Source of the DNA: Vigna angularis
Lineage: Eukaryota; Streptophyta; Magnoliopsida; Fabales; Fabaceae
Length of the DNA: 64,000 nt
Reading direction: 5' to 3'
Assembly: GCF_016808095.1 (NCBI RefSeq)
Contig: NC_068979.1
Location: 17,576,501 to 17,640,500, forward strand
In this document: positions 23,061 to 33,562 of the stretch, piece after piece
Numbering within the stretch: the stretch's first letter is position 1
Layout of the letters: every line of letters begins with the position of its first letter
Program-made: the position numbers and the translations under genes
Notes under the pieces: model-generated
Told to the model about the DNA's origin: nothing
Databases searched by the model: none
Seen by the model: only the letters and a program-made list of their open reading frames with translations

Positions 23061-23786
23061 AGTTTCACCATGAATATGGTGAACTAAACCTTGTATTGTT
23101 GTTGGGGAATCAATGTAGTCTTGTGAAACTCTCATATATGGAATTTGTGCTTATATCTTATATTTAAGACCTATGCTTTCTTTCATCATTAGTTAGGGTT
23201 TTTCCTCTTTGCTCAATGCTTGCTTTGTTTAACTCATTCAATGCATGATTATTGGTTTTGTCGATACGGGAACGTACGGGGAAGTCTAGATCCGGGGAAT
23301 TTCTCCCAATAGTATAGGTTGCCGTTAAGCTCCTACACTAAAAAAACTAATTATTACGAATGCTAGGAATCGTATGAACTCGTAATTAGGGAGAAGCCTT
23401 CTTGAAAGGTAATTTAGAGAGTGGCATTAACAATGATGAATTGAATGTTGAATTCCTAAAATATATGAGAGTGGATAAGATGAAATTGATAAACCCCAAC
23501 AACATACTCATCCATATATTCCATTGAAAGTGTTTGTATTTTGTTTTAGCCATTGATCAACCTCATGCATACATGTTTATTTTCGTCTTTTGCATAGTAA
23601 AATCCTATTATTTCGTTCTTATGTCTTAGCTAATCAACGAATCACATAACTAAACTAGGCCGTGAGTCCTTTGGGAGAACGATACTTGGTCTTACCGAAT
23701 TTATTACTTGAAACGATTCGGTCATACTTGCCGATTGTTCAACAAGTTTGTGGCGCCGTATTTCGGTGTTCATAAATTTGTCATCA
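23061..23786 (+). repeat. LTR fragment K (5'-truncated, A/B clade)
   Basis: It is plus-oriented, from the conserved TTCACCAT/ATGGTGAA inverted repeat to the true 3' end ATAAATTTGTCATCA. Its last bases contain GTGGCGCCGT, as in B and the solo LTR, so it belongs to the B-type subfamily. The left joint with D shares TTCATCT (23054-23060) with both parents. At its right end the integrase of C begins directly. Confidence 0.85.
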
Positions 23787-24668
23787 TGCTCGCAGGGTGC
23801 TTGACTGTGGTTTCTATTGGCCTTCCATCTTCAAAGATGCGGAGAGGATTTGCAGCACTTGTGAGCCTTGTTAGAGAGTAGGAGGATCAATTTCACAGAG
23901 ACAAGAGATGCCTCAACAGCCTATGCTGTTTTGTGAGGTGTTTGATGTCTGGGGTATAGATTTCATGGGTCCTTTTCCTGTTTCTTTTGGTTTCTCTTAT
24001 ATTCTCCTTGCTGTGGATTATGTTTCAAAATGGGTGGAAGCTAGAGCCACTAGGACTAATGATGCTCAGGTTGTTGTAGATTTTGTTAGATCTCACCTCT
24101 TTTGCAGGTTTGGAGTGCCTAGAGCAATTGTTAGTGATCAGGGAACCCATTTTTGTAACAAATCCATGCAAGCTTTACTCAAGAAATATGGGGTGACGCA
24201 CAGAGTTTCTACACCTTATCACCCCCAAACAAATGGGCAGGCTGAGATCTCCAACAAGGAGATTAAGAGGATTTTGGAGAAGATTGTCCAGCCCAACAGG
24301 AAAGATTGCAGTAATAGGTTGGACGATGCTCTTAGGGTGCACAGGACTACCTACAAAGCACCCATTGGGATGTCTCCCTATCGGGTTGTCTTTGGAAAGG
24401 CATGTCATTTACTAGTTGAGATTGAGCATCGGGCATATTGGGCTGTGAAGACTTGCAACTTCTCCAATGACCAAGCTGGAGAGGAAAGGAAGTTGCAACT
24501 GAATGAATTGGACCAGATCCGATTGGAGGCCTATGAGAACTCGAAGTTCTACAAGGAAAGGACCAAGAGGTTCCATGATAGCTCCATTGTTAGAAAGGAT
24601 TTCGAGGTTGGCCAACAGGTTTTGTTGTATAACTTTAGACTCGGCCTCATGGGTGGTAAGTTGAGATC
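23787..24668 (+). pseudogene. Integrase of element C, partial
   Basis: It starts in the zinc-binding domain (GFYWPSIFKDAERICSTC) and continues into the catalytic core with all three acidic residues in context: [20 protein letters not shown] and [14 protein letters not shown] at 23872-23874 interrupts the end of the zinc finger where relatives read Gln. Two conserved Trp codons have become Cys and Arg ([15 protein letters not shown]). The C-terminal domain stops at GGKLRS: a deletion joins it to the 3' region near 24668, so the final DNA-binding part is missing. There is no chromodomain. Confidence 0.9.
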
Positions 24669-25540
24669 AATTGATAACTCTATGCTTTTCCCCATTTCTT
24701 TGTTTTGAAGCTCATACACTAGCCCTAAGTGAAAAACCATTATTACCTTAGCCTTAGGGAATTTTGGAGCTTTGGAATTGTTTTGGGAATAAGTGTGGTC
24801 TCTTGGGAGTTTCAGAGGAATTGGCCAGTGAGTCCTCTTCTTATCGTGTTTTTGTAAATATGTGGTGTATCTTGTCTCTTGAAATTGTGTGCTGAATAGA
24901 GTAAAGAAAAGAGACAGGATGAAAAAAAAAGAGAGCAGTAAAACAGTGAAAAAAAAAATTGTGAATAATTATGAATAATGGAGTCAAGAAGAGGATGGAA
25001 TTAGAGGTTGTGGGTGTGTTTAAATGCGTTTACACTTGTTTCCCATTGCTCCTCTGTTCCTTATGGTTTGTAGCTTCTTATCCAGATATATCCTCCCTTG
25101 TCCTTGGCCCCATTACAACCATGAAAAGACCTTTTGATTTGAACATGCGTATGTGCTTGAGTGTTGATATTAGAGGCTTGCCAACTCTATTTGTGTTTGC
25201 TTTCTTGAGTGCATTGAGTGACATTGATTTACCTTAAACACTTGAGAGAAACACTGATTGTGTGCATCTGTGAGACTCTGTTGCTTTTGATTCATCTCTT
25301 GAACTGATTGATTGTTTTCCTTGTACTGAACTGTTTAGATGATTCTTTGAGTATCTACTTTCATTGACTCTGTGTGGGATTCTGCCTATACCTTTTACTG
25401 TCCAGATTTTGTGAGAATTGTGCAACTGTGTTCTTGTTTTGGAGTCTTTGTTGCCTGTCTGTCGAGTCTGTGTCACCTCCCTGATGTTTTCGTCTTGGTT
25501 TTGCCCAAGAGTGAAAAAGACTAAGTGTGGTCTATTTTGA
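24669..25540 (+). other. 3' region of element C
   Basis: No gene. It aligns with the 3' region of D, for example the segment around GGGAATTTTGGAGCTTTGGAA, and ends in the same GTGTGGTCTATTTTGA before the LTR. Confidence 0.7.
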
Positions 25541-27549
25541 TGAGTCGTTATTTCTTGAACTATATTTAGTTTATTGCACTTAAATAAACTAGGGGATTGT
25601 GTTTAATTGTCTGTTATTTCCCCATTTTCCGAATTCTACTTAATTTGGTCGGAAATTCGTAATTGTGCTAATTTGGGTTTTTTGAGCTGGTTAAGTGCAT
25701 TTCTGGTTGTAGGGAAGTTATGGAAACATCATCTGGAACATTGGGACATGGCGTGACACACTCAAAGGCTCAACATTTAGTCATTTAGATTCTAATTAAA
25801 GTTGTAATTTCGTTTTCTAGAAGCCCTTAATTAGAATTAGGTGTTTTAGACCCTTTTAGGGGCAATTTTGTAAAAAAACCATTTGTAGGACATGTGCCTT
25901 TGAGGTTAGTGATTTGGACCTAGGGTTTTATTGTGTGGACCCACCCTTATTAAGGAGAGGACACACGGCCCTTGTCCAGCCGCCACTTGCCATTTACGAG
26001 GGGTTGACACTTTCTTGGCTTGTGTTCTTGGAGTGTGAGAATGGTTTTTACGCTCATTTTTTATGATGAATGAAAAAAAAAAGCTTCACTTTCTATTTTG
26101 CTGATTACACATGGCCCTTTTTATTTCTTTGGTTCAACCAATTTTAATTTGAAGAACGTTCACGGCATGGGAGAATGGTAGCAACAAGCAATTCAGCTTT
26201 TGGCTTTTAGGGAAGCGGTCCAGCACCAGCTCACGGGAAGGTGCTACATGGAGAGCAACAGCGTGTGCACGTTGAGCTAGAAGAAGTGAAGTGGTGTCTC
26301 GGCCTGTACGTGTGTTGGGCAGCCACTTGTTTTGGGGCTCTCGACTTTTGAACGTTGCACGGAGAATGGATGGGAGGCTATCGCACGGTGCATTCAAATT
26401 GGCTTTGAAAGAAGTTCTCAGGCGTTGAGCTGGAAGCAAGGAAGGGGGCGCTGATTCACTTTTCTTTTTAGTAGCACACTCGGTGATTGAGTTTTATTTT
26501 CTTTTTTGGAGAAGAGCAACACGGTCACGTGAAGAACCAAGGAAGCACACAGACCTTTTCAGTTTTGCTATAGAAGCTTTGTACTTGGAGCATTGGGAGA
26601 CGCGGAGTTGATTTAAGTGTAGCACATTCACTGAGTGTGTGAGGTGTTGTCACGGTTTGGGAGGATGCACAAGCTTACATTCTAACCTTTGATTAAAGTC
26701 TTTTATTGCTTCCTTACTGGAACGGAAAAAGCACCATGATTAATACTTGGAGAATAAAGTCTAGGTGATGGGACGTTGGCAGCAGCAACAATGCATTTCC
26801 TTTATTACTTTGAGAATGAAGAAGTGATTAGATGGGGGTAGGTGTACTTGTTTGGTGATAATTTTGAGAGAAGAAATATTTGCTTTGGAGAAATGGATGC
26901 AGCGAGGAAAATGTGATATAGAGGTGATGGTGATTGATTATTAGGAGGGACCATGTCACGGTTGGAAGCATTGAATCACGCAAATGGCCCCGGTTTTAAG
27001 GGGCTTTGGATTGATTGATTTTGGGAGGCACATTCACGGTAGAAGAGGTGGACTGCTGTTCATGGTAGCAAATGGTCAAGTGAAAAGCACACGGTACATT
27101 AAATTCTAAGAAGAAGAGAAGTGATGTCACAGAAGGGGTTTTAGGTTTCTTTACTTATTCAAGCATTTAATGTTAAATGTTCTTTAAGCATTCATTTCAA
27201 TTGTCCGCCATTCTCAGTTTGCATTAAATTGTTTAGCTCCATGTTGCACGTTTAATTTGGTCTAAGCATTTTTCATTTTAATGTTCTCTATTTTTCTTGG
27301 TTGTGATATTTTAGTTATGATGTTAGTTTAAGTGATCAACTGTTTTAATCCTGTGTTTACAATTGTTTTTTTATATTTTAATTTAGTTCAATTGCATTCA
27401 CAAACCTTTCACTAACCTCCCCCCCTACGTGTTTGACCTGAGACTCGAGCCACATTTGGTCCTTGAGAGACGACCTAGGAGTCACTTCCTAGTTTATACT
27501 GCATTATTTCTATGCAATCAAATTTGATGGGCCGCGACAGCCTGCATCA
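25541..27549 (+). repeat. 3' LTR of element C (2009 bp)
   Basis: It begins TGAGTCGTTATTTC and ends GCCTGCATCA. The first and last roughly 150 bases resemble the LTRs of D and I, including GAGAGACGACCTAGGAGTCACTTCC; the middle is diverged. It abuts a minus-strand Athila remnant (F) at 27550. Confidence 0.85.
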
Positions 27550-28059
27550 ACGAGCTTGACCCAATAAGCTCAAGGATCAACCAACTTCATCACTGTGGAC
27601 AAACGTTCCACTTCTCCTCCCAGATAATGCTTGAGACGTTAACCATTCATTACCCAGCTTCTTTGTGGATCACTCGTAGCTGAATAAACCAATTCAATTG
27701 CTCCATGTGGACGCACACTTTTCACTATGAACTGTCCTGACCATTTTGACTTCAACTTTCCAAGAAAAAGCTTCAATCAGGAATATAACAATAACACCTG
27801 CTGCCTTAGAATAAAGAATTTTTTTATCAACTTTCTGTCATGATAGAATTTTACCTTTTCTTTGTAATTGCTGGATGAATCATATGCATGCAACTGCATC
27901 TCTTCAAGCTCCACCATCTGCCTTCTGCGTTTGTTCTGGGTTTCATAGGGATCAAAATTCAAAAATTTAAGAGCCCACAAAGCTTTATGCTCCGTCTCCA
28001 CTGGCAAATTACATGCTTTCCCATAGACTAACTGAAAAGGTGATGAACCCATAGATGTC
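27550..28059 (-). pseudogene. Integrase C-terminal end of element F
   Basis: A reading frame from 28064 matches the A polyprotein from MKTSMG through [21 protein letters not shown] and KFYHDRKL, then shifts frame near 27790. The downstream text still resembles the pol end (KLKSKW, WVMNG) and the post-pol GGGTCAAGCTCG block, where it is cut by C at 27549/27550. The catalytic core is missing. Confidence 0.85.
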
Positions 28060-28393
28060 TTCAACCTTTACCAGCACATCTTCAACTACCCTATACGGAT
28101 GATGAACCCATAGATGTCCACCAATTGAAGCGCCATTCTAGTAGGTTTGAGTTTCAAACCCTCAATTCTTTTGAACATAGAAAGCGGCATTAAATTAATG
28201 CTAGCTCCCAAATCAATCAACGCCCTTCCAACTCTCCTACGGTGCATGGAATAGTGAAGCTTCCTGGATCTTTAAACTTAGGAGGTAATTTTTGTATGAT
28301 TGTACTATAGTTACCTTGCACTTCAATGGTCTTCTTCTCAATGTATTTTCTTTTCTTTGTAAGGAGTTCCTTCAAAAATTTTGCATATGATGG
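28060..28393 (-). pseudogene. Protease remnant of element F with scrambled joint
   Basis: It contains the minus-strand equivalents of [41 protein letters not shown] and the part up to VVEDVLVKV. The catalytic DLGAS survives only in a broken frame. A 19-base string copied from the integrase edge (28041-28059) is also present at 28100-28118 inside the protease text, replacing native sequence. The last five bases, GATGG (28389-28393), are the left target duplication of G. Confidence 0.85.
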
Positions 28394-29123
28394 TGATGGA
28401 GCCAAATTCCAGGGGAAACCAGTGGCCTGAAGCTCCCAGATCAGAGGTGTGGTAGATGTGTTGGTGTGCAGCGGAATTGATGGAGTAAATGGTGATGGAG
28501 ATGTTTGAATGAAGCAAGGTAAAATGAGTGAAGCCTCTCAGCTCAGAAAGCCTTCATATAATGGAAGGAAGCTTGAGAGAAAATGAAGAATTAGCAAGCA
28601 ATTTTGACTCAAGAGCAGAATGCAAGACTGGAATATATTTCTCAACATTTGGGCATAGCTCTAAAAGTACCCATACAAGGAAGAAACCCTCCTATTTATA
28701 AGTGAAGATGGGTCTCTTTTTTGAAATGAAATCCCGCCTAATTTCAAATGGGAAGCCTAACAGCAACGCCAAATCCTTCCAGCAAATCCCATGCCTTGCT
28801 CCAGGTCAGCTCCTCACGTGTTTGAAGCATCTTCTCATCCAACGCTGGGCTATTTTGGGGTTTTGGTTGGGCGCATATGACTTTGGAAGCAAGCTTCTCC
28901 AACCAGGCCTTCCTTTCACGTGCCAAATGCCATGCTGGCAGCTGCTCCCTCCAATTTATTTAATCCTACAAAACAAAGTAAACATGCTTAATTAAGAGAA
29001 GAAGGTTTCAGATAATTCACCTTCCATAGAAGCAAAATATTAAGTGATCCTTCTTCCTCTTGAACTCTCTTAGCCATGGCTCTAGTAAGAGGTCCAATGT
29101 ATGTCTTAGATGGTCTTCCATTA
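28394..29123 (-). repeat. 3' LTR of element G (730 bp)
   Basis: On plus it reads TGATGGAGCCAAATT to GGTCTTCCATTA. The terminal TCA of the other copy is TTA here, so the minus-strand start TG is TA. The stop codon of integrase lies inside it at 28988-28990. Confidence 0.92.
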
Positions 29124-32103
29124 GACCCTCCCTCTTGAGAAGGATCTGTCCTCAGATCTGTTGCATCCTGTTGATCATCTCCTGTGAAAGGAATTAAGTC
29201 ACAGATGTTAAAAGTATGACTGACACCATAACTTTCAGGAAGATCTAAGATGTATGCATTATCATTTATCCTTTTGACCACCTTGAATGGACCATCTCCT
29301 CTTGGACTAAGTTTGGACTTCCTTTGAGAGGGAAATCTTTCCTTTCTCAAATGAAGCCAAACTAAGTCTCCTTCTTCAAAAACTATTTTCTTTCTCCCTT
29401 TGTTGTTGTATTCTGTATATTTTTGAGTTTGTTTTTCAATTTGGGTTTTGACCTTCTCATGTAACTTCTTGATGAACTCCGCTTTAGAAACACCTTCTTT
29501 ATGAAGAAAAAGAGATGGTTCTGGAAGAGGTAGTAAATCAAGAGGTGTGATAGGATTAAAACCATAAACAACCTCAAAAGGAGAAAGATTAGTAGTCTTG
29601 TGGACTACCCTGTTATAAGCAAATTCAATATGAGGTAGATGTTCATCCCAAGATTTATTGTTACCTCTTAATATTACCCTTAATAATGTAGATAGAGATC
29701 TATTAACTACTTCAGTTTGCCCATCAGTTTGTGGGTGACATGTAGTAGAAAATAGAAGTTTAGTTCCAAGCTTTTCCCATAAAGTTTTCCAAAAGTGGCT
29801 TAGAAACTTCACATCTCTATCAGACACTATAGATTTGGGTAAACCATGCAATCTCACTATTTCCTTAAAGAAGAGTCGAGATATATAGCTAGCATCATCT
29901 ACTTTGTGGCAGGTATAAAATGAGCCATTTTACTAAAACGATCTACTACCACAAAGATAGAATCATAACCCCTTTGAGTTCTTGGTAATCCTAGGACAAA
30001 GTCCATGCTTATGTCCTCCCAAGGGGTATTAGCTATGGGAAGAGGTGTATAGAGTCCATGAGGCATAATCTTTGACTTAGCTTGTAAACAAGCTATGCAT
30101 TTAGAACAATGCCTTTGAACATCTATTCTCATGTGTTGCCAATAAAATTTACTTTTCAAAATATTTAGAGTTTTATCAACTCCATGATGGCCCATAAGTC
30201 CTCCTCCATGACTCTCTTTGATAAGAAGTTTTCTAATGGATCCTTGGGGTATACAAAGTTTTCCTTTATTAAAAAGATACCCCTCAGAAAGATAGAATCC
30301 ATCAAAAGGCTTCTTAAGACATGATGAATAAGTGGATGCAAATGTTTCATCATTTTCATACAACTCTTTTATGTCATCAAATCCTAATATTTGGGATCCT
30401 AGGGTTACTAATAATGCATGTCTTCTAGATAAAGCATCCGCAACAACATTAGTACTCCCCTTTTTTTGTTTGATGACATAGGGAAATTGCTCCAGATATT
30501 CCACCCACTTGGCATGTCTTTTGTTTAGCTTTGCTTGCCCTTTTATGTACTTGAGAGATTCATGGTCAGTGTGGATGATGAATTCTCTAGTAACCAAGTA
30601 ATGTTCCCAAGTTTTTAAAGCTCTAATGAGGGCATACAACTCTTTGTCATAGGTAGGATAGTTCAAGGTAGGTCCCCTAAATTTTTCACTAAAGTAAGCT
30701 ACGGGATGTCCTCCTTGTATTAAAACAGCTCCTATACCTATCCCAGATGCATCACATTCTAATTCAAAGGCTTTGGAAAAATCAGGTAAAACGAGAATGG
30801 GTGCATGAGTTAACTTATGTTTCAAAGTCTCAAAAGACAACTCTTGCTTATCACCCCAAAGAAAAGGAACATCTTTCTTGACTAACTCATTTAAAGGAGT
30901 AGCTATGGTGGAAAAGTCTTTCATAAATCTCCTATAAAAACTAGCTAGCCCATGAAAGCTTCTTACTTCTCCTATATTTTTAGGGGTTGGCCATTGTTGT
31001 ATAACCTTGATCTTCTCTGGATCAACATGCACACCTTCTTTTCCAACTTTGAAACCAAGGAAAATCACACTTTCTTGACAAAAAGTACATTTGTCAAAGT
31101 TGGCAAAGAGGTGGTGTTCTCTAAGAAGAAGCAAGACTTCCTTGATATGTCTAAGATGTTCTTGAAGACTTTGACTATAGATTAAGATGTCATCAAAGTA
31201 GACCACTACAAATCTGCCTATGCATTCCCTAAGCACATGATTCATTAATCTCATGAATGTACTTGGAGCATTGGTCAAGCCAAAGGGCATGACTAACCAT
31301 TCATACAAACCAAACTTGGTCTTGAAAGCAGTTTTCCATTCATCTCCTTCATGAATTCTTATTTGATGGTATCCACTTTTAAGATCAATTTTGGTGAAGA
31401 GATTTGCTCCATGTAATTCATCCAACATGTCATCTAGCCTAGGAATGGGGTGCCTATACTTGACAGTTATGTTGTTGATGGCCCTACAATCTGTACACAT
31501 TCTCCAAGACCCATCCTTTTTAGGGACCAACAACACAGGCACAACACAAGGACTTAAACTCTTTTGGATCCACCCTTTGTTCAACAAGTCATTAACTTGT
31601 TTCTCTATTTCTTTTGTTTCCATAGGGTTGGTTCTATAGGCTGGCCTATTGGGTAGGCTTGGCCCAGGCACCAAATCTATTTGATGTTCTATTCCCCTCA
31701 AAGGTGGTAATCCACTTGGTACCTCTTTGGGAAATACATCATCAAATTCCTTTAAAAGTTTTTGCAACCCCTTTGGTAGAGAACCAAGTTCATGAGTGAT
31801 TGAAACAAATGCCTCTTTGCAATAAAGAAGGAAATGAGGTTGTCCAAGAAAAAGATTTTTGGAAATATTCAAGGTTTGAGGTTGGACAACTTCATGGGCT
31901 GAGGCATGGGTTACCAAATTCTTTCTTTCTTTCTTATTTTCTTTTTTCTTTTGTCCATCCAACTTCTTCTTAAGAATTATTTGGTCCTCTCTTACTTGTG
32001 AAGGTGTAAGAGGACACAAAATAATTTTCTTTCCCTTGTGTTGAATGGTGATTTTGTTGGTGACTCCATCATGTAAAGCTATCATATTGCCAAGGTCTTC
32101 CAA
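28988..32103 (-). pseudogene. RT, RNase H and integrase of element G
   Basis: This is the pol part. RT shows [23 protein letters not shown] and the catalytic YFDD (31189-31200). RNase H shows [16 protein letters not shown] and VVADALSRR. Integrase has an HHCC finger (GHHGVDKT to CSKCIAC), [32 protein letters not shown] and [16 protein letters not shown], then the chromovirus-type [21 protein letters not shown] module. A one-base shift near 29900 separates the first integrase Asp region from the rest. After DPSQEGGS the frame enters the LTR and ends with [20 protein letters not shown] residues. I see no convincing classical chromodomain. Without repair of the shift, integrase is not made whole. 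Confidence 0.92.
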
Positions 32104-33562
32104 GTAATATGTGCCCAGCTTCCATTGGTACTATATCACAAACAATTTGATCTTCATATTTGCCAATGGAAATGGGTACACTTACTTGTTCTTTAACTAC
32201 TATTCCATCATCCTCTTTGATCCATTGAAGTTTGTAAGGTTTAGGATGAGGAGTAGTGGTTAAGCCAAGCTTCTCTACCATTATAGAACTACAATAGTTG
32301 CAACAAGAGCCACTATCCACTATCATTGAACATGTCTTTTCTAAAACTTTGCATCTTGTGTGGAATAGGTTCTCTCTTTGTGACTGTTCTAGTTCTACAT
32401 GTTTGCTCTCAAGGAGTCTTCTCACCATGAGTAAATCTCCATCACAAGGTAGAGTTTCTTCTTCTTCAGAAGTGGATGTTTCAGACTCACTACATGAAGA
32501 ACCCTCACTTTCACTCTCATGTTCAAGAATGTAAGTTGACCTTCTATTTCGAAACTCAGATGAATAGTGCCCTCTTTCCCCACATTTAAAGCATTTGGTT
32601 TCCTTACTTTTATTATCTTTTGGAGGTTCTTTGGCTCTTTCTTTCCCTTTCTCCCTCTCTCTAGATTCTTCATATCTTGGCTTAATTAGACTAGCCTCCC
32701 TCTTATATTCTTTCTTGTAACTATGAGGGTAATCTTTCTTAGTAGAGCTTTTTCTTTTGAGTTGCTGCTCTACCCTCACACAAAGTTGGACTAACTCATT
32801 GAGATCATTGTAGGGTATAAGTTCAACCCTATCTCTTATGTCATAGTTGAGTCCACTTTGGAACCTAGCAATTGTGATTCTTGGTTCCTCTCTTATCCCA
32901 GCCCTCAACATGAGTAATTCCATTTTTTGTCTATATTCCTCAACACTCATGTTCCTTTGTTGGAGTTTATGGAGTTTATCCATTACCTCCCTATCATAGT
33001 AGGCTGGTACATGCCTCCTCCTCAAGGCAGCTCTCATTTCATTCCAATACCTAATGGGAGGTAAGTGTCTTAGCCTATGGTCCTTGACTAAGGTTGTCCA
33101 CCAAATTAAGGCATAACCTTGAAAGCTTAGAGAAGCCATGGTGACTCTCCTTTCATCATCTATTTGGTGGCACTCAAACAATTGCTCAACTTTCATTTCC
33201 CACTATAGGTATTCTTCTACATCATCTTTTCCATGAAAGGAAGGAAGATCAATCTTAGGCTCTCTTGGGTAATGCTCTCTAACTCTATGTTGTCTTCTAG
33301 GAGGCATTTGGTAGTGGTCATCATTGTGATGACTACTATTTTGCTCAATTTCACTTGGAGAAGATGATGATTCTTCTCTTCTCCTATGGGAAGACCTCTC
33401 TTTCTTTTTATCTTGATTAATCAAAAGTTGACTAATCATATCTTTGAGCTCACCAATCTCTTTATCCCTTTGTTCAAATCTTTGCTCAAATTCTTCCCTT
33501 AAAGACATTTCACTATTGGGTTTCAAACTTCCTTGCACACTTGATTGACTCATTCTTGTCAA
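32069..33562 (-). pseudogene. gag and protease of element G
   Basis: The Gag start (33562) is charged and Ser/Arg-rich. A TAG at 33203-33205 interrupts it just after DDVEEYL; the same frame continues through the Gag core (LFECHQIDDERRVTMASLSF, YWNEMRAALRRRHVP). A CCHC-type zinc knuckle lies at 32552-32593 (CFKCGERGHYSSEF): the last Cys is Phe (TTT for TGY), which should abolish zinc binding. An aspartic protease follows ([18 protein letters not shown]). The frame shifts near 32080 before HDGVTNKI, so protease and RT are in different frames. The protease uses DSG, unlike the DLG of the Athila elements in this window. Confidence 0.92.

Larger units (their letters stand above)
14021..27549 (+). 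mobile_element. Element C: older Athila-type element, split by B, D and K
   Basis: Two plus-strand pieces are collinear with one pol gene: protease to RT start (14021-15170) and integrase, 3' region and 3' LTR (23787-27549). B is inserted before the protease, D at the RT start and LTR fragment K before integrase. The rest of RT and all of RNase H is missing, most simply removed by the deletion that joins D to K. Both pieces belonging to one insertion is my inference. The right LTR end abuts F at 27550, so C itself probably landed in F. Confidence 0.7.
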
